NCBI GenBank assembly: GCA_035633755.1
Contig: DASQEH010000031.1
Span: 42,473 to 106,472, forward strand
DNA: 64,000 bases
Direction: 5' to 3'
DNA from: DASQEH01 sp035633755
Lineage (GTDB): Bacteria > Actinomycetota > Actinomycetes > Propionibacteriales > Nocardioidaceae
Below are positions 1-8,800 of this stretch, in pieces. Made by a program: the position numbers and the translations under genes. Numbering within the stretch: position 1 is the first letter of the stretch; every line of letters starts with the position of its first letter. The notes beneath the pieces were generated by a model. That model was not told the origin of the DNA. It saw nothing but the letters and a program-made list of their open reading frames with translations, and did not search any database.

Positions 1-735
1 TCGGTGACCTATGGCGCCGGCGGGTCCACCCGCGACCGGACTATTCGGGTCACCGAGCGGATCGCGGCCGAGACCACTCTGACGCCGGTTGCCCATCTGA
101 CGTGCGTCGGCCACTCGAGAGGTGAGCTGCGCACGATCATCGGCCGGTACGCCGACGCCGGTGTGCGCAACGTGCTGGCGCTGCGTGGTGACCCGCAGGG
201 CGGCGTCGGGAAGCCGTGGGTCCCGCATCCGGACGGGCTCGACCACGCCGTGGAGCTCGTCGAGCTGCTCCGTGAGCTCGGCGACTTCAGCGTCGGGGTG
301 GCGGCCTTTCCACAGGGCCATCCCGAAGCGACCGACCTGGAGGCTGACGCCGCCGCCCTGGCGGCCAAAGCAGCGGCCGGTGCCGAGTACGCCGTCACCC
401 AGCTCTTCTTCGAGGCCGATCAGTACCTGCGCCTCGTCGACCGGGTTCGGCGGCGCGGCTGCGAGATCCCGATCATCGCCGGCCTCATGCCGGTGACATC
501 GCTCGGGCAGCTGTCGCGTTTTGCTGAGCTGTCCGGAACGCAGATCCCTCCTGCTGTGGTGGCGCGGCTGGAGCGTCACCGCGACCCCGCCGATGTGCGG
601 CGGGAGGGGATCGATCTCCTCGTCTCCCTGTGCGAGGAGCTGTTAGCCGAGGGCGCGCCGGGCTTGCACTTCTACACGCTGAACCGCTCGGAGACCACTC
701 GGGAGATCCTTGCCGGCGTCGCCGACGTCAACTGA
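1..735 (+). CDS. metF: Methylenetetrahydrofolate reductase, 5'-truncated by the window edge
   Basis: This enzyme reduces 5,10-methylene-THF to 5-methyl-THF using FAD and NAD(P)H, supplying the methyl group for methionine synthesis. The reading frame is open from base 1, and the first visible residues SVTYGAGGSTRDRT match the conserved strand-loop near the N-terminus of the TIM barrel. About 40-60 residues are therefore missing upstream and the GTG at base 4 is not the real start. Further family hallmarks are LALRGDPQGG, AVTQLFFEADQYL, the GLMPVTSLGQLSRFAELSG segment and the C-terminal PGLHFYTLNRSETTREIL. The 244 visible residues fit the 290-310 residue bacterial family. It is convergent with the oxidoreductase gene, with only two bases between the stop codons. 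Confidence 0.95.
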   Translation, partial: SVTYGAGGSTRDRTIRVTERIAAETTLTPVAHLTCVGHSRGELRTIIGRYADAGVRNVLALRGDPQGGVGKPWVPHPDGLDHAVELVELLRELGDFSVGVAAFPQGHPEATDLEADAAALAAKAAAGAEYAVTQLFFEADQYLRLVDRVRRRGCEIPIIAGLMPVTSLGQLSRFAELSGTQIPPAVVARLERHRDPADVRREGIDLLVSLCEELLAEGAPGLHFYTLNRSETTREILAGVADVN

Positions 736-737
736 CG

Positions 738-2120
738 CTAGCTCCGCGATGCCTTGCCGATCCGGTTCGCGGCGTTCGCCGCAGCCCAGAGGGTTTGCGG
801 CACGGACGCGTCCGGAGGCATCGCGGCAGCAGGGACGTACAACCCCGGCAGCGGCGCGGCAAGGGCCGCCCTGCGGGCCAGGGCCTGCGCACCGTCCCAC
901 ACCGAGGTGTACCAGGCAGAACCGGCCTCGACGGTGATGTCGTCGGGGCTGCGGTCCACGCGAAGGACGACCTCTCCCCGCAGGTCCAGCCCGCGGTCAG
1001 CGAGGACGGACAGCACATCGACTCCGTCGACTCCTCGCCGCCGGATACTCCAAGCGCGATGCCCCTCCGGAGCGGTTCCGGTGGTACTCACCGCGATGGG
1101 CGGCGCGCCGTGCAGGACGATCTCGGCGGCGGTGTCAGCGGGGTTCGCCCCCCGCAGCCCGAGATGGGTCACCGCGGGTGGGCTGGTCCGCGCGGCCGCC
1201 TCGAACGCCCTGACCGCAGCGCGCTGTGTCCGTCCAGCAGTGGTCAGCCACGCCCTGCCACCGGCACTGGTGGGGAGCAGCCGCGTGAACACCTCGAGGG
1301 GGTCGAGCGCAGCGACCACCACGTCGGCCGGACATGAGGCCCCGTCGGCGAGAGCGACGCCGCCGATACTGCCGCTGCGGTCTTGAAGGATCTGAGTGAC
1401 GGGCGCGGCGTAGCGGACCTCCACGCGACGCTCGCCCAACCGGGTCACGAGCACATCGCTCAGCTGGCCGAGGCCCTCCGGGACCGTCCACAGGCCGAAG
1501 GTCCGCTCGACGTACACCTGGAGGGAGGCCCAGGCGGGTACCTGGTCCAACCGAGACCCGGCGAGGGCGAGAGGAGCTGTGGCCATCTGCTGCAGCCTCG
1601 GGTCGGGCAGCATCCGCGCCACCCTCCGGTCCAGCGACGAGCCTTCGGAGAGTGGGGCAGATTGCGTCCCGGCGTCCACCGTGGCATCGGGGCCGTGCGC
1701 GCTGCGGCGGAACCGGTCCCAGACATCTCCCTGGGCATCGACGAAGTCCGTCCAGACGGAGCCCGCTCCTGCTCCGAGCCCGGCGTCCACCGCTCGAGTC
1801 TGCTGAGCCCGCGAGCCGGTGGGCAGGTCGACGACGGACCCATCGGGGAAGGCATGCCGCCACGCCACCGCCGGCATCTGCAGGTCGAGATAGCGCTCGA
1901 GGGGACGTCCGGACTTTCGGAACAGGTCCCTCAGCACGGCCGGGAGTGAGGTGGACGACGGCCCGAGGTCCCAGCTGAAGCCGTCGAGACTCAGCCGGCG
2001 TACGGCTCCTCCCGCCACCTCCTCGCGCTCGAAGATCGTGACCCGGTGGCCGAGCTTGGCGAGTCGGGCGGCAGCTGCCATCCCGGCGATGCCGGCTCCG
2101 ATGACCACGACCTCAGCCAC
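738..2120 (-). CDS. FAD-dependent oxidoreductase, phytoene desaturase/amine oxidase-like
   Basis: A 460-residue flavoprotein. The N-terminus VAEVVVIGAGIAGMAAAARL is a Rossmann dinucleotide-binding motif, followed by FEREEVAGGAVRR, the second FAD contact typical of the phytoene desaturase/amine oxidase superfamily. The C-terminus (LYVPAAAMPPDASVPQTLWAA) resembles the FAD-closing segment. The GTG at 2120 was chosen because it starts the Rossmann strand and overlaps the ATP-grasp stop by 8 bp (GTGGCTGA). Longer forms would add an arginine/proline-rich stretch unlike the family. It is last in a coupled operon with the DUF4126 and ATP-grasp genes. No carotenoid synthase lies nearby, so the substrate is unknown. 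Confidence 0.8.
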   Translation of the reverse strand: MAEVVVIGAGIAGMAAAARLAKLGHRVTIFEREEVAGGAVRRLSLDGFSWDLGPSSTSLPAVLRDLFRKSGRPLERYLDLQMPAVAWRHAFPDGSVVDLPTGSRAQQTRAVDAGLGAGAGSVWTDFVDAQGDVWDRFRRSAHGPDATVDAGTQSAPLSEGSSLDRRVARMLPDPRLQQMATAPLALAGSRLDQVPAWASLQVYVERTFGLWTVPEGLGQLSDVLVTRLGERRVEVRYAAPVTQILQDRSGSIGGVALADGASCPADVVVAALDPLEVFTRLLPTSAGGRAWLTTAGRTQRAAVRAFEAAARTSPPAVTHLGLRGANPADTAAEIVLHGAPPIAVSTTGTAPEGHRAWSIRRRGVDGVDVLSVLADRGLDLRGEVVLRVDRSPDDITVEAGSAWYTSVWDGAQALARRAALAAPLPGLYVPAAAMPPDASVPQTLWAAANAANRIGKASRS

Positions 2121-3567
2121 CGGCGAGCTGCATCCTGACGTCGGGAGCCGATGAGAGGTCACCGAAGCCGGTGTCCCAGGTGCGATCGGCGAACTCGCAC
2201 AGCAGCACGCCGAGGGGCGCACCCCGGGTGCCCGGCGCGATGGCGCAGTCGCGGAGCGTCAGCCGGACGAACGAGCCGACGGACGCAGGACCCCACTGGA
2301 CCACCCCGAGTCTCTGCCCAGCGTCTGTGCCGCGAGCGGGCTCCAGCCGACCGTCCTGCAGCCGCACGTCGACCTGCGTCGTGGCGCCCACCGGCTTGGC
2401 CGACAATCCCATCAGGTCGGCGATGCGGTTCGCATCGAGCAGGTCCAGTGCTCCCGCTTCGATGTCCTCGGCGCGACGCGACACGTCGCGGCCGATCAAG
2501 GCGTTGACGTGCACGAGCTCGAGCTGGGCCTCGGGGGCAATGGTGGCCAGTCTGCCCAGACCGCCGCTGAAACGGGGGTTGAGCTCAGTGACGCGGAACC
2601 CGTCCGCGGTGAGCACGCCGTCGACCCCGAAGGCGCCTCGGTAGCCGTGCTGGCGCTGGAGGAAGTGTCCGAGATCTCGAGCCAGCGCGCGCATCGACGC
2701 GGTGTCGCCCGGTGACGGGTCCCATGAGGTGCCCATGCCCCCGAGGAAGAAGCCGCCCTCGGCCTTCCGGCGAAGGGTGACAAGCTCCATCGGGCGCAGT
2801 ACCACCACACCGTCGGGCAACACGATGCCGTGGATGCTGCACGGGACTCCCTCGAGGAACGGGCTCACCCGAACCTTGTCGCAGTGGGCTGCGAAGAACT
2901 CCGCCGCGTCGGCTGCGTCGTCGGGCGAGCGGATCCAGCGCACGTAGTCCCCGGCCCCGTTGATCCCGTCACGGCTGTCGCCGGCCCACACCACCTGGTC
3001 AGTGGCTCCACCGGCGCCTGTAGGGCCGGCCGCGAGGACTCGCTCCGTCGCCCGCATCAGGTCGTCGTAGCGGGCCGGAGCAATGGCGCTCGGGCTGCGG
3101 ACGGCGCCGACCTTGTCCAGCATCGCGTCGACGAGGAGCTTGTCCTCGAGCGCGATCTGCTCGGGCGGGCGACCTCCGAGAACCGGTCGGCCGAGCAGCG
3201 CCGTATTGGGTGCGATGGGGCTGAGCCACCAGGTCGCCGACCTGTCCGGGTCGTAGCGCTCCACGGCCTCGGTCGCCGCGGTCGTGAGCTGGGACAGCGG
3301 CCGTGTCCGGGCGCGAACCTGCTCGGTCAAGGACTGGGCGCCGGGCGGCTCGACAACCTCGATGTCGGCATCATCGGCCGAGGGGAGCGGCCCAGTGCCC
3401 AGCCCGTCCGCGATGAGCAGCGGACGCTCGGCACCCCATCGCCGCAGCTTCGCCACGGTCCCCGTCATCCCGGCGAGCAGCTCGAAGGCGCAGATCACCT
3501 TGCGGCCGGTCACCGGAGCGCACAGATGCCGCTCCCAGGACCCCAGGCCAGCCGTCGGGTCAGACAT
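2113..3567 (-). CDS. ATP-grasp domain protein of unknown substrate
   Basis: A 484-residue protein with ATP-grasp features: LEDKLLVDAMLDKVGA (phosphate and adenine-binding start of the fold), a glycine-rich GGFFLGGMGTSW loop, and VTELNPRFSGGLG in the last third, where the E and N are the usual Mg-ATP ligands. Such enzymes join a carboxylate to an amine or thiol through an acyl-phosphate. About 130 N-terminal residues (CAFELLAGMTGTVAKLRRWG) form a preceding alpha/beta domain. Its start overlaps the DUF4126 stop by 8 bp (ATGTCTGA), and its end overlaps the oxidoreductase start by 8 bp, so the three are probably translationally coupled. The family is known; the substrate cannot be inferred. Confidence 0.75.
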   Translation of the reverse strand: MSDPTAGLGSWERHLCAPVTGRKVICAFELLAGMTGTVAKLRRWGAERPLLIADGLGTGPLPSADDADIEVVEPPGAQSLTEQVRARTRPLSQLTTAATEAVERYDPDRSATWWLSPIAPNTALLGRPVLGGRPPEQIALEDKLLVDAMLDKVGAVRSPSAIAPARYDDLMRATERVLAAGPTGAGGATDQVVWAGDSRDGINGAGDYVRWIRSPDDAADAAEFFAAHCDKVRVSPFLEGVPCSIHGIVLPDGVVVLRPMELVTLRRKAEGGFFLGGMGTSWDPSPGDTASMRALARDLGHFLQRQHGYRGAFGVDGVLTADGFRVTELNPRFSGGLGRLATIAPEAQLELVHVNALIGRDVSRRAEDIEAGALDLLDANRIADLMGLSAKPVGATTQVDVRLQDGRLEPARGTDAGQRLGVVQWGPASVGSFVRLTLRDCAIAPGTRGAPLGVLLCEFADRTWDTGFGDLSSAPDVRMQLAGG

Positions 3568-4156
3568 GCGCGGGCCCCGGCCGTGAGTGCCACCGGCGCC
3601 ACCCTCGAAGGACCAGCCGGAACAGCACGAAGACGAGCAGGAGTCCGGTGAGGAACAAAGCGGTAGCGATGGTCAGGGCGATCCACGGGTGGAACAACGC
3701 CAGGCTGATGACCGCGGCGACCGTGACGTCCTCTGCGGTCGAGACGGCGATGTTGCTCAGGGGCTCCGGCGACGAGTTCACGGCCAGTCGCAGACTGGCC
3801 TTGACGAGGTGCGATGCCAGCGCGCTTCCCCCACCGGCCACGGTGTAGGCCGCCGTGTCGACTGCCGTGTTGACCACCTCGGCGTCGGCGATCACGAAAC
3901 CCAAGCTGGCGCCGACCGCGGGCCTGACGACGGTGGACACCGAGTCCCACAGGGAGTCGACGAGGGGGACCTTGTCGGCGACGAACTCGACCAGGAACAT
4001 GGCCGCGGCGATCGCGATGACCTCGGGCCGCTCGAGCTGATGCGGTACCTGCTCGAGGTCGAAGACCCGGCCGAGGATCCCCATCACGGCCACGACGCCG
4101 TAGGCGTTGATTCCACTGGCCCAGCCTGACGTCAGCACCAGTGGCAGGATCTCCAT
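3560..4156 (-). CDS. DUF4126 family membrane protein
   Basis: A 198-residue hydrophobic protein starting MEILPLVLTSGWASGINAY, which matches the start of DUF4126 proteins. It shows small-residue-rich amphipathic segments (VVRPAVGASLGFVIA, TAAYTVAGGGSALASHLVK) and two clear C-terminal membrane segments (VAAVISLALFHPWIALTIA and LFLTGLLLVFVLFRLVL), ending in a basic tail. Function is unknown for the family. It is first in a minus-strand operon with the ATP-grasp and FAD oxidoreductase genes. A TACACT element 7 nt upstream of the ATG suggests a leaderless transcript. Confidence 0.75.
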   Translation of the reverse strand: MEILPLVLTSGWASGINAYGVVAVMGILGRVFDLEQVPHQLERPEVIAIAAAMFLVEFVADKVPLVDSLWDSVSTVVRPAVGASLGFVIADAEVVNTAVDTAAYTVAGGGSALASHLVKASLRLAVNSSPEPLSNIAVSTAEDVTVAAVISLALFHPWIALTIATALFLTGLLLVFVLFRLVLRGWRRWHSRPGPAHV

Positions 4157-4163
4157 CCCGAGG

Positions 4164-4169
4164 AGTGTA
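4164..4169 (-). promoter_or_regulatory. -10 element (TACACT) for leaderless DUF4126 operon
   Basis: On the minus strand TACACT lies 7 nt before the ATG at 4156, and there is no Shine-Dalgarno sequence. This fits an actinobacterial TANNNT -10 element with the transcript starting at or within a base or two of the start codon. No convincing -35 is visible. Confidence 0.5.
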
Positions 4170-4181
4170 TTGGGTTGCCCG

Positions 4182-4730
4182 TCAGGTGATCGTGAACGAG
4201 GCCACCTCCGACGACCGGCCGTCGACCACGTCGGTCATCCGGATGCGGTTGAGACCCGTGTGGCCCGTCTGGATGTACGTGGAGAAGCGCCCCCCGCTCA
4301 CCGTCGTCGTGACGGGGAAGTCGACCCAGCCCCCGCCTTCCAGCCGCTGTACTCGCAACGATGTCCCGTCGGGCGCCCGGTAGGTCCCGGTGAGGGTGAT
4401 GCGCGCGAAGGAGGGGGCGGTTCGAGGGCTGACCGTCAAGGTGATGGCACGCTTCGGCTTGGAGGAGCTTGGGGGCGGCGACGACGTCGGCGGAGAGATG
4501 CTGGTGGTCGGTGCTGCACTTGTCGGCGCTGGGGTGGTCGGCGTCGAGGCGTTGCGAGGGATGCGTAACCGTTCCTGCGAACCCGTCGTCGTGCTGGTGC
4601 CGGTGATGCCCGCCAGGTCGGCGACCTTGATGCCGGCGAAGGCCACGGTCGCACCGATGAGACCACCGACGACCAGGAGCATTCCGACGCCGATCGCCAG
4701 CTGCTTGAGCCAGGCGTTCTCGTCATCCAT
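4182..4730 (-). CDS. Membrane-anchored protein with Ser/Thr/Pro linker and Ig-like C-terminal domain
   Basis: A 182-residue protein. Residues 1-8 (MDDENAWL) are cytoplasmic, residues about 10-35 form one membrane anchor (IGVGMLLVVGGLIGATVAFA), and about 55 residues rich in Thr, Ser and Pro form an extracellular stalk. The C-terminal ~85 residues look like a small beta-sandwich (ITLTVSPRTAPSFARITLTG, SLRVQRLEGGGWVDFPV). The ATG at 4730 has GGAGGT 7 nt upstream, whereas the in-frame GTG at 4739 overlaps that site. No enzymatic motif is visible; a surface or cell-wall-associated role is inferred. Confidence 0.6.
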   Translation of the reverse strand: MDDENAWLKQLAIGVGMLLVVGGLIGATVAFAGIKVADLAGITGTSTTTGSQERLRIPRNASTPTTPAPTSAAPTTSISPPTSSPPPSSSKPKRAITLTVSPRTAPSFARITLTGTYRAPDGTSLRVQRLEGGGWVDFPVTTTVSGGRFSTYIQTGHTGLNRIRMTDVVDGRSSEVASFTIT

Positions 4731-4784
4731 GTGAGCCACCTCCCCCTGATGGTGTCCCCATGGTCCTCGACGCGGCCCCCTGGC

Positions 4785-5282
4785 TCACTCGACGTCGATC
4801 TCGCGAGCACCGGTCAGCGCGAGGAGCTCGCTGTAAGTGGTGTTGAAGACGGCGTGGGAGTGTCCCGCCGCAGCCCAGATCGTGGGGTATGCCGCCAGTG
4901 CACGGTCGAGATAAGTGGGAAGCGGTGCAGGATGCCCGAGCGGCGCTACTCCGCCGATCACCTGGCCGGTATGGGTGCGCACGAAGTCCGGGTCGGCGCG
5001 GCGCAGCCGAGTGACTCCGATCGTGGCAGCGACTCGATCGGTAGCGACCCGGTGCCCTCCGGAGGTGAGGATGAGAACCGGTGAGCCGTCGCCGTCGAAG
5101 ATGAGGGAATTGGCGATCGCCCCCACGTCGCAGCCCAGTCCCGCGGCCGCCTGAGCGGCGGTCCGTGCGGAGTCCGGGAGCACTGTCACAGAGCCGGTGG
5201 CACCGAGGCTTCGCAGCCGCTGCGCCACGTTGACGATCGCGGGGTGGCGCAGCGGGTCTTCCGGAGCTGTCTGCGTGGTCAC
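4785..5282 (-). CDS. YbaK/EbsC (ProX-type) aminoacyl-tRNA deacylase family protein
   Basis: A 165-residue protein of the YbaK/aminoacyl-tRNA deacylase fold, which hydrolyses mischarged tRNAs such as Cys-tRNA(Pro). Hallmarks are TAAQAAAGLGCDVGAIANSL, the strand FDGDGSPVLILTSGGHRV, the core TGQVIGGVAPLGHP with the GGxxPxGH substrate loop, and AGHSHAVFNTTYSEL at the C-terminus. The GTG at 5282 was chosen because it follows a TACGCT -10 by exactly 6 nt and removes 43 non-conserved residues. It is monocistronic and divergent from the SOS-box gene at 5440. The exact tRNA substrate is unknown. Confidence 0.8.
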   Translation of the reverse strand: MTTQTAPEDPLRHPAIVNVAQRLRSLGATGSVTVLPDSARTAAQAAAGLGCDVGAIANSLIFDGDGSPVLILTSGGHRVATDRVAATIGVTRLRRADPDFVRTHTGQVIGGVAPLGHPAPLPTYLDRALAAYPTIWAAAGHSHAVFNTTYSELLALTGAREIDVE

Positions 5283-5288
5283 CTCGCC

Positions 5289-5294
5289 AGCGTA
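5289..5294 (-). promoter_or_regulatory. -10 element (TACGCT), leaderless YbaK gene
   Basis: TACGCT on the minus strand ends 6 nt before the GTG at 5282, the same spacing seen before murE, yggT, hisD and hisA in this window. This supports both the start choice and leaderless transcription. Confidence 0.5.
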
Positions 5295-5399
5295 ACTGCC
5301 ACCGCGTCGAGGCGGGCGTGACTGCGGTGTCTGCCAGCTCCGTGGGCGGAAGTCGGAGAAGGTGGCGCGGATGTCGGGAGAAGGATGTAGTGTCTGAGC

Positions 5400-5419
5400 A
5401 TTCGAACACATGTTCGAAT
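5400..5419 (+). promoter_or_regulatory. LexA (SOS) box
   Basis: The core TCGAAC-ACAT-GTTCGA at 5402-5417 matches the actinobacterial/Gram-positive LexA consensus exactly, and the dyad extends to 8-bp arms (ATTCGAAC/GTTCGAAT). It lies 20 bp upstream of the DUF6504 gene that precedes dnaE2. SOS control of that pair is therefore very likely. Confidence 0.9.
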
Positions 5420-5439
5420 GACACCGAGAGGGCTACCGG

Positions 5440-5838
5440 ATGCGCAGGTACGACGAGGCTATCGAAGTGCGGCGTGGTCTGGTCTGCGGGCAGGAGGCAC
5501 CCGTGCAGTTCCTGTGGCGCAACCGGTTGTGGGTCGTGCGGGACATCATCGCGCACTGGGTCCAGACGGGTGCCTGGTGGGAGCAGCCTCACGTCAGTGC
5601 GCTGTTCGGCGGCACGGGCCCCGCAGACGGCTCCGAGCCGGCGACGGCAGGCGCACCGAGCGTCGGCACCACAGGTGAGTCGTCCCTGGGAGGCGGACCG
5701 CCCTTGGGCGCCGATCTGCTTGAAGAGCGCGAGGTCTGGCGCGTCGAAGCGATGTGTGCACGGACGAGCACGGGTGTGTTCGACGTGTCGTTCGACTGGG
5801 CGCTCGGGCAGTGGCGACTCCTGTGCTGCGTCGACTGA
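5440..5838 (+). CDS. DUF6504 family protein (dnaE2-linked)
   Basis: A 132-residue protein with MRRYDEAIEVRRG at its N-terminus and APVQFLWRNRLWVVRDIIAHW, as in DUF6504 proteins that sit next to dnaE2 in actinobacteria. A Gly/Ser/Pro-rich linker (about residues 60-90) splits it from a C-terminal VFDVSFDWALGQWRLLCCVD strand pair. The ATG at 5440 has GAGAGG 8 nt upstream. It is directly downstream of a perfect LexA box and 15 bp upstream of dnaE2, so the two probably form one SOS operon. The biochemical role is not known; association with mutagenic repair is inferred from context only. Confidence 0.75.
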   Translation: MRRYDEAIEVRRGLVCGQEAPVQFLWRNRLWVVRDIIAHWVQTGAWWEQPHVSALFGGTGPADGSEPATAGAPSVGTTGESSLGGGPPLGADLLEEREVWRVEAMCARTSTGVFDVSFDWALGQWRLLCCVD

Positions 5839-5853
5839 CGGGCCGGGAAGTCA

Positions 5854-8800
5854 ATGGACCCCTTCGTTCACCTTCACGTGGCCTCGGGCTACTCCCTCAA
5901 GTACGGCGCCTCCCACCCACACCAGCTCGTGGAGCGTGCGGTCGATACCGAGATGGACACCTTGGCCCTGACCGACCGTGACGGTGTCTACGGTGCGGTG
6001 CGGTTCGCCAAGGCCTGCATGCAGGCCAACATCCGGCCGATTCTCGGGGTCGACCTCGCCATCGAGCCCTTCGGCTCTTTGGTGGGGCCAGCCACGAGGA
6101 CAGGATCATCGCGCTCGCCGGCTCGTGGCGGCAGCTACCGCGAGCCGGCCGGAGGCGCACTGCCGCGGGTGACCGTGCTCGCACGTGGCAAGGCGGGGTG
6201 GGCCTCGGTGTGCCGGTTGATCTCGGCCACCCATCTCCGCGGGGAGCGTGGGGTCGCTGTGACCACCTTCGACCTCGTTCGGGAGCACTGTGCCGGCGCT
6301 GAGCTGGTTCTCCTGCTGGGGCCGGCTTCGGAGCTCGGGGCAGCGGTGACCTTGCGACGCAACGACCTCGCTCGACAGGTGCTTCGGCGTTGGCAGGACA
6401 GTCTCGGATCGGCTTCTGTGGTGGTCGAGGTGGTGTCGCTTCGGGTAGCCGGCCACGGCCCTGGATCCAGCTCGCATGCCGCCCGGATGGCCGGAGTCGC
6501 TGCCGCGGCGGGCCTGCAGGTGGTGCTCACCAATGCGGTGCGTTATGCCGACCGCTCCGATGCTCCGACGGTCGACATCCTCGACGCCGTGCGCCGACTG
6601 GTTCCGCTTGATCTGCGCCATCTCGACCGGGTCAACGCCGAGGGCTTCATGAAGTCGGGCAAGGAGATGGCTGATATAGCCGACGAGATCTGCCGCTTCG
6701 CCGGTTTCGATCCGCGCGAAGCCGACCGGATGCTCGCCCGCACCCGTGCCATCGCCGACAGGTGCGCTCTCGACCCTCGTGCCGACCTCGGCCTCGGAGA
6801 GGTGCACCTTCCCGAGCTGGAGATTGCTGGCGGCGCTGAGCTCCCCGGTGAGGTGAGGGGGCTCAGCGACCGAGGAGCGGCGGACGACGCGGCCCGAGGG
6901 AACGCCGTGCTCCGAAACCGGTGCGAGGCCGCAATCGGGCGGCGCTACGCCGCCGACCAGCGCCATGTCGTGAGCAGCCGACTCGACGACGAGCTGACGG
7001 TGATCACCCAGATGGGCTACGCGTCGTACTTCCTCACCGTCGCCGATGTCGTCGACCTCATCCGCGACATGGGAGTGCGTGCGGCCGCGCGCGGCTCCGG
7101 GGCCGGCAGCGTCGTCAACTACCTGCTCGGCATCTCCGGTGTCGACCCGATCCGCTACGGCCTGGTGATGGAGCGGTTCTTGTCGCCGCTGCGGCAGGCG
7201 CTGCCCGACATCGACATCGACGTCGAGTCGGCCCGGCGCATCGAGGTGTACGAACGCATCCTCGAGCGCTATTCCGGCAGCCGGTGCGCCTGTGTGTCGA
7301 TGATGGACACCTACCGGGTCCGGCATGCCATCCGTGATGTCGGGGCTGCCCTCGGCATGCCGGTGGGCGAGATCGACTCCATCGCCAAGGCGTTCCCGCA
7401 TATCCGGGCCAAGGATGCCCGGATCGCCTTGCGCGAGCTGCCGGAGCTGCGTGCCTCCGGCCTCGGGGAGGGCCGTCTCGATGTGCTCTTCCGGCTGGTC
7501 GAGCGGCTCGACGGGCTGCCCCGCCACATCGCCGTCCATCCCTGCGGTGTGCTGCTGTCCGACGCCACGCTGCTCGACCGCACGCCTGTCGAGGCCAGCT
7601 ACCTCGGTTTCCCGATGAGCCAGTTCGACAAGGACGACGTAGAGGACCTCGGCCTGCTGAAGCTCGATGTGCTGGGTATCCGGATGCAGTCGGCGATGGC
7701 GCATGCGCTCGACGAGGTCAAGCGGGTCGACGGCCTCGCGATCGACATCGACGACGAGGCTCAGGTACCTCGAGACGATCCCGCGACCTACGCGTTGATC
7801 CAGAGCGCCAAGACACTCGGCTGCTTCCAGATCGAGTCACCCGGGCAACGCGAGCTCGTCGGCAAGTTCGCTCCCGAGACCTTCGACGACATCATCATCG
7901 ACATCTCGCTGTTCCGCCCCGGACCGGTCAAGAGCGACATGGTCAACCCGTTCCTGCGGGCTCGCCAGGGATGGTCCGAGCCGGAGTACCTGCATCCGAG
8001 CCTTGTCGACACCCTCGCCCAGACCTGCGGTGTGGTGGTCTTCCACGAGCAGGTGATCGCGATGATCGCCACCTTGACCGGGTGCACGCTGGCCGAAGCG
8101 GACGAGGCACGTCGCGCACTCGGTGATCGCGAGGGGAAGGGGTCGATCAAAGTCTGGTTCTTCCCCAGGGCTCTGGCACGCGGCTACTCCACCGACGTCG
8201 CGCAGCGGTGCTGGGAGGTGCTGGAGGCGTTCGCATCGTTCGGGTTCTGCAAGGCCCATGCCGCGGCTTTCGCGTTGCCCACCTTCCAGTCGGCGTGGCT
8301 GAAGGCCCATCATCCCGCCGCTTTCCTCGCCGGTGTGCTCACCCACGACCCCGGTATGTATCCCAAGCGACTGATCCTCGACGACGCCCGCCAGTTCGGC
8401 ATCCGGGTGCTTCCTCTCGACGTCAACGCCTCCGACGACATCTACCGCGTCGAGCGGGTCGAGGCCCCGGATGCGGCGGGAACCTACGGGATCCGACTGT
8501 CGCTCACCGATGTGAAGGGCATCAGCGACGCCGAGGTCGCTCGGATCGTGGCGGCGCGTCCGTTCCGCTCGCTCACCGACCTGTGGCAACGTGCCCGTCC
8601 ATCTCGGCCGGTCGCGGAACGTTTGGTCCTTGCCGGTGGTCTCGACTCGATCTATGGCATCGGCTCACCCGTTCCGGTCCGCCGCCGCGGCACGGTGACC
8701 CGCCGGGACCTTCTCCTCCAGGTGTCCGAGCTCGACAGGTGGAGCCGAGCCACCGACCGGGCGGTGCGAGCGGCTTCACCACGTCCGGCCCAGGGCTCCC

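Noticed and set aside
6106..7704. 532-residue minus-strand frame opposite dnaE2
   Set aside because: Antisense shadow of the polymerase; no ribosome site and no recognisable domain.
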